Of a stretch of 64,000 nt of DNA, positions 26,570-34,833 are shown piece by piece. The DNA is from Acidobacteriaceae bacterium. Its GTDB lineage: Bacteria; Acidobacteriota; Terriglobia; Terriglobales; Acidobacteriaceae. Where the stretch lies: assembly GCA_003134855.1 (NCBI GenBank), contig PLCS01000007.1, positions 691,011 to 755,010 on the forward strand, written 5' to 3'. Made by a program: the position numbers and the translations under genes. Under the pieces are notes generated by a model. The model was not told where the DNA came from and searched no databases. It saw only the letters and a program-made list of their open reading frames with translations. Each line of letters starts with the position of its first letter. Position 1 is the first letter of the stretch.

Positions 26570-29500
26570 ATGAATTCCGCTTTGAAGTTGCGTTTCGCTC
26601 GTTTTGCCTGCCTGTTTGTCTTTGCTGCCACGCTCTTTGCAAGCCGCGTTCTGGGCCAGAGCGCCGCTGAAGCCGCAAAGATTGCCGCTCCGCTGCCTGC
26701 CGACGCGCGTGCAGTCATCGACCGGCTCTCCCTGCTGCGCGAGCTGCCCGATGGCGCATGGAAGCTCCATGCCGGAGACCTGGCGCATGGCGAGGCCGTC
26801 GGCCTCGACGAGAGCGGCTGGCAGCCCATCGCGTTGAAGAGCAAGGCGCCCAAAGAGGCACTCTGGTTTCGCCAAAGCTATCAGGTTCCGGCCACGCTGA
26901 GCGGCTACGACCTGACCGGCGCGCGCATCTGGTTCCAGTTTCACGCCTATGCCAACGGACCCATGCCGGAGATTCTCTACTTCAACGGCCGCCGCGTGGC
27001 GATGGGCGACGACCTGGAACCCGTTGTGCTCTTTGACGGCGCCAAGCCCGGCGACAAGGTGACAGTCGCCGTCAAGCTGCTGCATACGGTGGACGAGAAG
27101 ACCTTTCAGGGCGCGACGCTGAAGATTGTCTTCCCAGAGAGCCGCCCCAACCCCGAAGACCTGCGCGAAGAATTTCTTTCAGCCGCGCTGCTGGTTCCCG
27201 CGCTGGCGCCGAATGACCCCACGCAGATGACTACGCTCAACGACGCCATCCGTAAGGTGGATCTGGCCGCGCTCGACGCCAACAATCAAGCGAAGTTCGA
27301 TGAAAGCCTCCGCGCGGCGCACAGCAAGCTCGAAGCCCTCACGCCGCTGCTGCGCCAGGCGACCTTTCATCTGACCGGCAACTCGCATATTGACGCCGCC
27401 TGGCTGTGGCCGTGGACCGAGAGCGTGGATGTGGTCAAGCGGACCTTCGGGACGGCACTTCAGTTGATGTACGAGTACCCCGAATACACCTACACGCAGT
27501 CGGCCGCGGCCTACAACGAGTGGCTCGACGACAAGTATCCCGAGATGAATGCCGAAATCGCCCAGCGCATCAAGGAAGGCCGCTGGGAGATTGTAGGCGG
27601 AATGTGGGTCGAGCCGGACCTGAATATGCCCGACGGCGAATCGCTGGTGCGCCAGTTATTGGTCGGCAAGCGCTGGTACAAGCAAGCTTACGGCGTGAAC
27701 GTGAAGGTCGGCTGGAATCCGGATACCTTTGGTTACACCTGGCAATTGCCGCAGATTTATAAGAAGAGCGGCATTGATTATTTTGTGACCCAGAAGATGG
27801 CCTGGAATGACACCAACCAGTTACCTTTCAAGTTTTTCTGGTGGCAGTCGCCGGATGGCTCGAAGGTGCTGACTTACTTCCCGCACGACTACGCTAACGA
27901 CAACCTGAACCCGGTGCGCCTGGCACGGGATTTTTCGATTGCCCGCACGCAAACGCCGGGGCTGAGCAACATGATGGACCTCTACGGCATCGGCGACCAC
28001 GGCGGCGGACCCACGCGGGCGATTCTAGATGAGGGCAGACACTGGGCTTACCCTTCGCTTCCCCCGTACGTAACGCCAAAGATCGAATTCGGTACGGCGC
28101 TGCCCTACTTCACCGCACTGGAAAAGCAGATCGCGCCCGGCAGCCCGGTCTGGGATTATCCGTCGATTGCCAAAGGTTACACGCCTCCTCCGCCGGTTGC
28201 GGGCATGGTGAGCATTCCCACCTGGAAGAGCGAGCTGTACTTCGAGTACCATCGCGGCGTGATGACCACGCAGGCCAACCATAAAAAGAATATGCGCGAG
28301 GCCGAGGAGCAGATGCTCGACGCGGAAAAGTGGGCCTCGCTGGCATGGGTCCTTGCCGGACGGGCGTACCCTTCCTCGGATTTAACGGAAGATTGGAAGA
28401 AGGTGCTCTTCAATCAGTTTCACGACGTAGCCGCAGGCTCCGGCATCGGCGTGATCTACAAGGACGCGCAGAAGGATTACGATGTTGTGCACTGGTCGAC
28501 GAATGAGATCTCTTCCGACTCTATCGAGAAAGTCGCAGAGGGCATCGACACGCTACCTAAAGACCTCAGACCCATCCCAGTCATTGTCTACAATCCGCTC
28601 GGATGGAACAGATCAGGCGACGTATCGGTGAAGGTTCAGTTTAAGAGCGGGACAGTTCCAGACGTGAAGGTTCTAGATGGAACTACCGGAAAGGTGATTC
28701 ATATACTCACGGCAGCACCTGTCGACAAGAAGAGCGGCGTCACCGAACTTACTTTCAACGTGCCAGATGTACCTGCCCTCGGCTACAAAGTTATTCAAAT
28801 CGAGCAGGAAAGGACGGTCGATTCTTTCGATTTCTTGGATTCGTGGGTCAAACAGGTCGATCGCGCTTTGATTCTGGCGAATAAGTCGCTGCAAGTCGCA
28901 GTCGATGAGACAAGTGGTTGCATCACCAGCCTGTACGACAGCCACTCCGGTTTTGAATCTGTCGCTCCGGGTGCTTGCGGCAACCAGCTCCTGTTCTTCA
29001 AGGACACGCCGAAGGAATACGACGCCTGGAACATCGATCCGGGCACGCTCGACACTGCGCCCAGCGTCATTGAAAAGGCCGACTTGGTGGAATTGGTTGG
29101 CCAGGGGACGGTACATCCGGCCATCCGTATAATTCGCCACTGGCAAAACTCAAAATTCGTTCAAACAATCAGCTTACAAGGCAACCAAGTCGACATCGAC
29201 AACGAGATCGACTGGCACGAAAGCCATGTTTTGCTCAAGGCGGCCTTTCCGCTGGCGGCTTCCGGGCCGTTTGCTACTTACGAGATTCCTTATGGGACCA
29301 TCGACCGGCCCACTACGCGCAATAACTCCTGGGAGAAGGCGCAGTTTGAAGTGACGGCGCTGCGCTGGGCAGATCTCTCCGGTCCCGGCCCCGATGGCAA
29401 GATCCACGGCCTGAGCATTCTTAACCAGAACAAGTACGGCTACGACGCCGTGGGCAATGTGCTGCGGCTGACGCTGCTGCGCTCGCCCAAATGGCCCGAC

Positions 29501-29941
29501 GCCGAGGCCGATATGGGCCATCATCACTTCCACTACGCGCTCTATCCCCACGCCGGAACGTGGAAAGACGCGCTCACCGTGCGCCACGGCTACGAGTACA
29601 ACTATCCGCTGACGGCGGTCGTCACCACGGCCCACCCCGGCACGCTGCCCCCGTCGCATTCCTTTGCCTCGGTCGCGCCGGAGAATGTCGTGCTGACCGC
29701 GGTGAAGAAGGCCGAAGACGCCAACGGACTCATTTTCCGCGTCTACGAGTGGGCGGGCAAGGAAACCATTGCCGAGTTCCATGTGCCGCCGGGAGCGACC
29801 GGGGCCACCGTGACCAATCTGATGGAGACGCCGGAAGGCAGCCCGCTGCCCGTGACCGGCGACGTAGTCAAAGCGCCGATTCACCCCTATGAGATTCTGA
29901 CCATCCGCGTCGATTACCCCAACGCCGGGCCGAAGCCGTAA
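26570..29941 (+). CDS. Alpha-mannosidase, GH38 family
   Basis: This 1123-aa secreted protein starts with a signal peptide (RFACLFVFAATLFASRVLGQS) and an N-terminal beta domain. The GH38 catalytic barrel follows: TGNSHIDAAWLWPWTESVDVVKRTF, IVGGMWVEPDLNMPDGESLVRQLL and GWNPDTFGYTWQLPQIYKKSGI. Asp385 in WNPDTFGY is the expected nucleophile. The mid and C-terminal beta domains (FNQFHDVAAGSGIGVIYKDA; WHESHVLLKAAFPL) also fit. It cleaves terminal alpha-mannose from glycans outside the cytoplasm. The family name is sure; substrate linkage is not readable. Confidence 0.93.
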   Translation: MNSALKLRFARFACLFVFAATLFASRVLGQSAAEAAKIAAPLPADARAVIDRLSLLRELPDGAWKLHAGDLAHGEAVGLDESGWQPIALKSKAPKEALWFRQSYQVPATLSGYDLTGARIWFQFHAYANGPMPEILYFNGRRVAMGDDLEPVVLFDGAKPGDKVTVAVKLLHTVDEKTFQGATLKIVFPESRPNPEDLREEFLSAALLVPALAPNDPTQMTTLNDAIRKVDLAALDANNQAKFDESLRAAHSKLEALTPLLRQATFHLTGNSHIDAAWLWPWTESVDVVKRTFGTALQLMYEYPEYTYTQSAAAYNEWLDDKYPEMNAEIAQRIKEGRWEIVGGMWVEPDLNMPDGESLVRQLLVGKRWYKQAYGVNVKVGWNPDTFGYTWQLPQIYKKSGIDYFVTQKMAWNDTNQLPFKFFWWQSPDGSKVLTYFPHDYANDNLNPVRLARDFSIARTQTPGLSNMMDLYGIGDHGGGPTRAILDEGRHWAYPSLPPYVTPKIEFGTALPYFTALEKQIAPGSPVWDYPSIAKGYTPPPPVAGMVSIPTWKSELYFEYHRGVMTTQANHKKNMREAEEQMLDAEKWASLAWVLAGRAYPSSDLTEDWKKVLFNQFHDVAAGSGIGVIYKDAQKDYDVVHWSTNEISSDSIEKVAEGIDTLPKDLRPIPVIVYNPLGWNRSGDVSVKVQFKSGTVPDVKVLDGTTGKVIHILTAAPVDKKSGVTELTFNVPDVPALGYKVIQIEQERTVDSFDFLDSWVKQVDRALILANKSLQVAVDETSGCITSLYDSHSGFESVAPGACGNQLLFFKDTPKEYDAWNIDPGTLDTAPSVIEKADLVELVGQGTVHPAIRIIRHWQNSKFVQTISLQGNQVDIDNEIDWHESHVLLKAAFPLAASGPFATYEIPYGTIDRPTTRNNSWEKAQFEVTALRWADLSGPGPDGKIHGLSILNQNKYGYDAVGNVLRLTLLRSPKWPDAEADMGHHHFHYALYPHAGTWKDALTVRHGYEYNYPLTAVVTTAHPGTLPPSHSFASVAPENVVLTAVKKAEDANGLIFRVYEWAGKETIAEFHVPPGATGATVTNLMETPEGSPLPVTGDVVKAPIHPYEILTIRVDYPNAGPKP

Positions 29942-30338
29942 TCAAGCCGGCAGGTTCAGAGAAGCAGGACCTACGACTCCCCATAGAGCACAAGAAAACG
30001 GGTTCAAGAGCGCGGAAAAGGCTATGCATCAAAGTAGAGATAGTTTTGCAAAAATTTGGCCAGAATTGGAGGACTCGCAGTAGATGTCTTCGTCTTTTAT
30101 TCGCTGCGGGGCGACGGAAGAACAGCCGCAGGTAAACTTCGGCTTCGCTCAGTGCAGGCTCAGGTTAGCAAGTTCGCGGATTTGCCGGCAGTCTTACTTT
30201 CAGGAACTATTGTTCCCTTCTGGAGGCAACGCGCCCCGTTCGAGTCGAACAGCTCAGAATGACAAGCGAGGGTGGAACCCAGCGGTAAGGGAATGCGGAG
30301 AGGCAGGCTTTGTTACTCTATGCACAGGAGAACGCGCA
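29942..30338. other. Intergenic region with one copy of a short repeat
   Basis: No supported gene. It contains the first copy of the NYLYFDA-coding repeat (30028-30080, see repeat entry). The open frames on the plus strand have no homology I can name and low coding character. Confidence 0.5.
30028..30080 (-). repeat. Dispersed repeat coding for QNYLYFDA, copy 1
   Basis: On the minus strand this reads GCC AAA TTT TTG CAA AAC, then TAT CTC TAC TTT GAT GCA TAG. Copy 2 at 31833-31880 differs inside QNYLYFDA only at three third codon positions. Confidence 0.6.
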
Positions 30339-30446
30339 ATGAACATCACTTCCCCCTTCTTCGTCGTCTCCGTCATCGTCCTGGTCTTCACCGTGGCGAT
30401 GCTCTTCGCCGCCAGCAGCAAGGAAGACGGCGACTCGACGCACTGA
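30339..30446 (+). CDS. 35-aa single-helix membrane peptide
   Basis: The product starts MNITSPFFVVSVIVLVFTVA, continues MLFAASSKEDGD and ends STH. It has one membrane helix and a short charged tail. GGAG lies about 9 nt before the ATG. Such single-helix peptides are often missed by gene finders. Function unknown. Confidence 0.5.
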   Translation: MNITSPFFVVSVIVLVFTVAMLFAASSKEDGDSTH

Positions 30447-30587
30447 GCCGGATCTGGATTGCGGATCTGGATGCCCGGCTCGTCGTCGTTGGCGAAGAGC
30501 GCGGCAAGAAGTTATTGCCGCGGGCGGTGCGATTCCCGGAACCTTTCTCACGATTCAGGCGTATAACGGGGCTAGAGGGCGATTGCC

Positions 30588-31220
30588 ATGGTGAGGAACG
30601 GGATGCGGGAAGCGGCAGCTTTGGTTGCGGGCCTGGCGTTGGCCGCCGGTCTGGCGGGATGCATGATTCATACGGAAAAAGACGCCAACGGCAAGGAAAA
30701 GAACGTCCAGGTGGATACTCCTTTTGGCGGCATTCATGTGAATACCGATCAGACCACGGCGACGGACCTGGGATTGCCGGTCTATCCGGGCGCGGCGCCG
30801 GTGAAGGACAAGGACAACAACAAGTCGGCCGACGTGCATCTGGGCTTTGGCGAGTGGCAGTTGCGGGTGCGGGCGGTCTCCTATGAGACCCCCGATTCCG
30901 AGGAGAAGGTGACCGCGTTTTACAAGAAGGAGCTGGGCCGCTACGGCGACGTGATTACCTGCAAAAATAACTCTCCGGTGGGCGCTCCGGCGGCCACCCA
31001 CGAAGGGCTTACCTGCAACGACGACAAGAACGCCAAGGTGCGGATCGACAACGGCGATTATGGCGTCACCAAGGAAAGCCTGGAGCTGAAGGCCGGCTCC
31101 AAGCGCCACCAGCACATTCTTGGCTTTGAGAATACCAACGGCGGCAAGACCCGCTTCGCCCTGGTGGCGCTGGATCTGCCCGCCGAGGTGGTGGAATCCG
31201 GCTCCGATAAGAGCGACTAA
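30588..31220 (+). CDS. Lipoprotein of unknown function
   Basis: This 210-aa protein has a lipoprotein signal with lipobox LAGC (Cys25). The mature part opens with a short Lys/Asp-rich linker, then TPFGGIHVNTD and LGLPVYPGAAPVKDKDNNKSADVHL. A C-terminal region, RVRAVSYETPDSEEKVTAFYKKELGRYGDVITC, resembles the putative periplasmic binding fold seen in many acidobacterial lipoproteins. It is probably attached to a membrane. No partner gene is adjacent. Confidence 0.7.
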   Translation: MVRNGMREAAALVAGLALAAGLAGCMIHTEKDANGKEKNVQVDTPFGGIHVNTDQTTATDLGLPVYPGAAPVKDKDNNKSADVHLGFGEWQLRVRAVSYETPDSEEKVTAFYKKELGRYGDVITCKNNSPVGAPAATHEGLTCNDDKNAKVRIDNGDYGVTKESLELKAGSKRHQHILGFENTNGGKTRFALVALDLPAEVVESGSDKSD

Positions 31221-31242
31221 ACCATTTTGTTGTACGGAAAAG

Positions 31243-31276
31243 GCACAACAAAACCCCGTCCGGCCTGGACGGGGTT
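31243..31276 (-). terminator. Intrinsic terminator of rpmB
   Basis: A perfect 10-bp stem (AACCCCGTCC with GGACGGGGTT, 31252-31261 with 31267-31276) has a 5-base loop. On the minus strand it is followed by TTTTGTTGTG. Confidence 0.8.
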
Positions 31277-31353
31277 CGTGTCAATCCTTGATTGTGTGCC
31301 TGATTTTCGCCTTCGCGCCCGAACTGGGCCGGTCTCAGCGGACTCCGCCAGCC

Positions 31354-31542
31354 TTACGCCTTGGCGATCTTGCCGTCCTTGATGCAGCCGGTGCACACCC
31401 TGATCCGCTTGGCGTGGCCGTTCACCAGCGCCTTCACAGCCTGCAAATTCACGCTCCAGCGGCGCCGTGTGATGTTGTGGGCGTGAGAGATGTTGTTGCC
31501 GAATTGCGGACCTTTCCCGCAGATGTCGCATACCTGTGCCAT
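31354..31542 (-). CDS. rpmB: Large ribosomal subunit protein L28
   Basis: This 62-aa protein reads [20 protein letters not shown], then [14 protein letters not shown], then [19 protein letters not shown]. It has the L28 N-terminus and two CxxC knuckles, the zinc form. The frame is open 18 codons upstream, but the family start is MAQVCDIC, so ATG 31542 is used. A terminator follows. Confidence 0.95.
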   Translation of the reverse strand: MAQVCDICGKGPQFGNNISHAHNITRRRWSVNLQAVKALVNGHAKRIRVCTGCIKDGKIAKA

Positions 31543-31832
31543 GACGTTGCTCCAGACCTTGATCTTTCGCGCCGCCGGGACTAGCCATCGAGCCACATAA
31601 AACCGCGCTCCATCCGGGCCTGTCCAACGGGGTAAAAAACAGACACACTACCCCTCGGCTTGCCGAATCTTCATTATACCCGGAATCGCTCCCCAGGCCA
31701 ACCCGGACTCTGGGCGCGATGGAATCCGGCAGGCGGGCTACCCGGAATGCTGTCCATCCCTCAGCGCTCCAGCCCGCGCCACCCGCCAAGGCGCAATTTG
31801 AGTACCAAACGCGCAAAAATACCTCTGCGTCG

Positions 31833-31880
31833 AAATAGAGATAGTTTTGCATATTTTTGGCCAAATCTGGAGAGAATGCG
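31833..31880 (-). repeat. Dispersed repeat coding for QNYLYFDA, copy 2
   Basis: The minus strand reads GCC AAA AAT ATG CAA AAC, then TAT CTC TAT TTC GAC GCA GAG. It lies 1.8 kb from copy 1. Within QNYLYFDA all three base differences from copy 1 are silent. Confidence 0.6.
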
Positions 31881-31919
31881 GGCAGTTTTTGAGTGAATTG
31901 AGAGCGGGCGGGAGAGATA

Positions 31920-31958
31920 TTGGTTCCCAGGTCCCAAAGGCGGGACCTGGGGCACCCA
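31920..31958 (-). repeat. REP-like palindromic element, copy B
   Basis: CCCAGGTCCC (31926-31935) pairs perfectly with GGGACCTGGG (31942-31951) around a 6-base loop. Read on the minus strand it begins GGGTGCCCCAGGTCCC and ends GGGACCTGGGAACCA, matching copy A almost throughout. Confidence 0.75.
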
Positions 31959-32010
31959 GTTTTTTACCCCCGGAACCGCGCCACCTGTCTGTATCAGATA
32001 CCCTTCTTCG

Positions 32011-32638
32011 TTACTCTGACCTACGCTTATGACGGCGGAGAGACAGGTACTCCAGGATCATATGATGACATTTAAAATCGATGGGGTACGGCTTGCCTGC
32101 TGGAACATTTCGCTTGTGCATTGATGCTCGATGGGGTTTTTCGGGAAAGTCAGCGACTTGATCTAACGTAGTGTTGAGTTTCGCGCCAATTTTGATGAGT
32201 GCATCCGCGGCGCTTCCCGTCAAGAGATAACCCAGCATTGCTCCCGAAGTCGTAAAGGGCGCGTATCGGCACGTCAGATACTGCTCTCGGATCTCGCTTT
32301 TGTACTCAGAGAGCGTCCCTGGCGTTTCTAACACTTTTGCTTCCAGAGGCCACATGATTCGTTCATCGGCGCGAAGCACGAAAGCAAGGTCGTATTGGGG
32401 TGGTTGGGCAGGAGGAAGTGCCATCGTTTCCCGTTCGAAGGCTCCGTGCTGAATGTAATAGGGCTCGTCGCCCGTCATCGCGTCTCGGATATCCTCCAGG
32501 TCCGCCGAAAGCTCGATCTCTGTTTACGCCAAATCGCCGCGTTGCTTAGCGAGCGTCCCATCGAGTGTGGAAAGTTCAGAGCCGCCGGAGAACGCGAGCT
32601 GAAAAAGACAGATTCGGAATTGACAAATTATAGGTCAT
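32011..32638 (-). pseudogene. Broken PD-(D/E)XK nuclease-like gene
   Basis: The intact part is a 155-codon frame from ATG 32478, but coding sequence clearly continues upstream of that ATG: TEIELSADLEDIRDA, then a TAA (32520-32522) where CAA would fit, then ELSTLDGTLAKQRGDLA. Further up, a frameshift separates this from an ATG at 32638 (MTYNLSIPNLSFSAR). The body contains YDLAFVLRADERIMWPLEAKVLE, a D...ExK pattern typical of PD-(D/E)XK nucleases. The gene therefore looks like a nuclease disabled by at least a stop and a frameshift. It is divergent from the DUF4143 ATPase across a shared palindrome. The family name is inference. Confidence 0.6.
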
Positions 32639-32648
32639 AGTCTAATAA
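32620..32648 (+). promoter_or_regulatory. Promoter of the DUF4143 ATPase gene
   Basis: TTGACA (32620-32625) and TAATAA (32643-32648) are 17 bp apart. The predicted transcript starts about 4 nt before the ATG at 32659, so it would be almost leaderless. Confidence 0.6.
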
Positions 32649-32661
32649 TTATTAGATTATG
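32636..32661. promoter_or_regulatory. 26-bp palindrome spanning two divergent start codons
   Basis: The core TCTAATAATTATTAGA is a perfect inverted repeat, and 12 of the 13 base pairs of the whole 26-bp unit match. Its right end is the ATG of the ATPase gene and its left end is the reverse-strand ATG of the broken nuclease gene. The -10 box lies inside. It is a likely operator. Confidence 0.6.
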
Positions 32662-33891
32662 GCTGAGATCTATAACGCCTTTGCCCGATGCCGCGAAGTG
32701 CTGCTCGACCGGCTGAAGGAATCCGCGCCGGCCCGCATCCAGCTTCTCACCGGACCACGCCAAGTGGGCAAAACCACGTTGCTTCTGGAAATCGCCACCC
32801 GGTTCGGCGACAGAGCTGTGTATGCAGCCGGAGACGATCCGGATGCCGCGCTACCCGGATTCTGGGAGCGTTGCTGGATGGATGCCGAAACACGGGCGCA
32901 GCGTGGGACTGTAGTTCTGCTGTTGGACGAAGTGCATCAACTGTCCGACTGGGCGGGACGGCTCAAAGGCTATTGGGATCGCGCTCGCCGCCGTCATCTT
33001 CCCATTCATGTCGTAGCCACCGGCTCTTCGGCGTTGCGTGTTGCCACTGGTTCGCGCGAAAGTCTGGCGGGGCGCTTCGAGCGGCTGACCTTGAGCCATT
33101 GGCCCGCCTCCTCGCTGGCCGATGCCTTTCATCTTTCGCCGCGTGAAGCCGCTCAGAGCCTCGTTCGCTTTGGCTCATATCCTGGCGCAGTCGAGTTCCA
33201 AAAGGATTTTGCGCGCTGGCGGGCTTACGTGCGCGATGCCATCATTGAACCAGCAATTGGCCGTGATGTATTGGCAATGGGTGCTGTGCGGCGCCCTGCG
33301 CTGCTACGCCAAGTATTCGCTATTGCCACCGGCTCGCCCGCGCAGATCGTTTCACTCCAGAAGATGCAGGGACAGTTACAAGACAGCGGCGCTCTCGAAA
33401 CAGTCGCCCATTATCTGGCGCTGCTTCAGGACGCCTACCTGGTTGCGCCGCTGGAGAAATACTCGGCGCAGGCTCTCAGACGCCGCGCCTCTCCGCCCAA
33501 GCTCGTAGTGCTGAACAATGCCCTTCTATCCGCCATGCATCCCGATGGCCCTCCCGATCCTGCTCGTGAGCCCGAGCGTTTCGGCTTCTGGGTCGAGAAT
33601 ACCTGTCTCGCCTTCGCCATCAACCAAGACCAACAAGTGACGTACTGGCGAGAGGAACCGCTGGAGATTGATGCTGTCTTCAACGGGAGCTGGGGGAAGT
33701 GGGCGGTCGAGGTCAAGACGGGAAGATACGATGTCCAGGCTCTCCGTGGACTTCTGGAATTCTGTCGTCGTCATCCCGCATTCAAACCGCTGGTTATCTG
33801 TGCGCCGGACAGTGAAGAGACTGCACAGCGACACGGGATCCCAAGCATTAGTTGGGAAGATTTTCTGATAGAAGGCCCGCCCGAAAACTGA
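32659..33891 (+). CDS. AAA ATPase with DUF4143 domain
   Basis: This 410-aa protein has Walker A LTGPRQVGKTTLLLEIA, Walker B VVLLLDEVHQLSDW and HVVATGSSALRVATGSRESLAGRFERLTL, the N-terminal AAA_14 pattern. The DUF4143 C-terminal part contains LVRFGSYPGAVEF, VAHYLALLQDAYLVAPLEKYS, LVVLNNALLSAM and a nuclease-like end (LEIDAVFNGSWGKWAVEVKTG, with D...ExK). Members of this family are frequent on genomic islands; their role is unresolved. The upstream palindrome and promoter suggest autoregulation. Confidence 0.88.
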   Translation: MAEIYNAFARCREVLLDRLKESAPARIQLLTGPRQVGKTTLLLEIATRFGDRAVYAAGDDPDAALPGFWERCWMDAETRAQRGTVVLLLDEVHQLSDWAGRLKGYWDRARRRHLPIHVVATGSSALRVATGSRESLAGRFERLTLSHWPASSLADAFHLSPREAAQSLVRFGSYPGAVEFQKDFARWRAYVRDAIIEPAIGRDVLAMGAVRRPALLRQVFAIATGSPAQIVSLQKMQGQLQDSGALETVAHYLALLQDAYLVAPLEKYSAQALRRRASPPKLVVLNNALLSAMHPDGPPDPAREPERFGFWVENTCLAFAINQDQQVTYWREEPLEIDAVFNGSWGKWAVEVKTGRYDVQALRGLLEFCRRHPAFKPLVICAPDSEETAQRHGIPSISWEDFLIEGPPEN

Positions 33892-34308
33892 ACAAAGCTG
33901 AAGGTCGTGAAGCTTCCGAAAACCGGAAGTCGACTGAACACTCCACCAAATCAATGAACACTTGGCGACTTATCAGGACAAATACGTTCACTACGGAGCC
34001 AAATCTTAGAAAAGGCCACTCTTTGCATCAAGCAACCGAATAGAAAACGTCCATGGCGGAGGGCCAGTTTGGTGTGATCGTTTCCGGATTTCCCGCAAAC
34101 AGGGCTTGACCGCAATTACAGAGGTGACGTCCGGATTGCGATGCACAGCTTATTTCCACCCTCACAGGTTCCCTGAAACTAGAATGCGCTCGGCTTTGCC
34201 TTAAAACCGACTAATCGGCTGCAGTCTCTCGCGCCAGTTCATGGGGCCGGTTAGTTTATCAAAGAAATGGATTCGCTGGTATCGGAATGGCTCGCGTGGT
34301 TATATCGT
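33892..34308. other. Intergenic region without a supported gene
   Basis: Short frames only. I see no RNA structure or repeat here. Confidence 0.4.
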
Positions 34309-34833
34309 TCAGTCCACCCCTTTCACAATAATGCGCGTCGCGATGACTTCGCCGCTTGGCTTCACATCTGCTCCGTCTGGGGCGGCACTTACACGAAGGC
34401 AGGCAACCTCGGGAAATCGCATAGCGACAAGGATCGAAGCCAGAACGTGAGGCTTTGGCCCCATCGGGACTAGAGTTATTTCTCCGTCCGGGCGGTGAGG
34501 CGCAATGGTCTCCGCGAGCTGTCTACAGCAGGCTTCTATGCTAGTTAATGGCATTTCAAGAGTTGCTACTGTCTTCCGGTGGTGGATCAAAGCGTCGTTC
34601 TCTTTACGCGTCCTGTCAATATACTCTGTTCGCGCACCATGACTCGCCAGAAATGCATAAACTGTATCTGCCTCAAGGTGGTCGAGCACACAGAGCGCAG
34701 CTAACCCATGCAACCCAAGGCCGAAGACAGCAACTGACTCGCGCAGACGGAAGGCTCGCCCCTCACAACCTGGGATTGAAACCATTTTGCTAATTACAAA
34801 GGGACGTTCTTCTTCCACAGGCGGATTCAACAA
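34309..34833 (-). pseudogene. Gene of unknown function, 5' end cut off by IS30 element
   Basis: The frame encodes VSIPGCEGRAFRLRESVAVF, then GLHGLAALCVLDHLEADTVYAFLASHG, then RTEYIDRTRKENDALI, and near the C-terminus ITLVPMGPKPHVLASILVAM. The alternating hydrophobic strands and GPKPH loop look like a Rossmann-type sensor fold, but I cannot name the family. The first codons (MLNPPV) are made by the inverted repeat of the IS element, so the natural start is lost. Only 53 bp separate the other end of the IS from attL, and they do not supply the missing part. Confidence 0.55.

Larger units (their letters stand above)
31543..32010. other. Intergenic region with two repeat elements
   Basis: No supported gene. 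It contains the second NYLYFDA repeat copy (31833-31880) and a REP-like hairpin (31920-31958). Long open frames on the minus strand across rpmB are shadows. Confidence 0.5.

Noticed and set aside
30056..30262. Plus-strand frames near the NYLYFDA repeat
   Set aside because: No homology seen, and they run through repeat sequence.
31217..31864. Long minus-strand frame across rpmB
   Set aside because: It overlaps the rpmB gene in another frame and includes repeat sequence; only the rpmB frame has family motifs.
34267..34473. Plus-strand frame overlapping the 34309 gene
   Set aside because: The minus strand has the stronger protein-like pattern; this frame has no recognisable feature.
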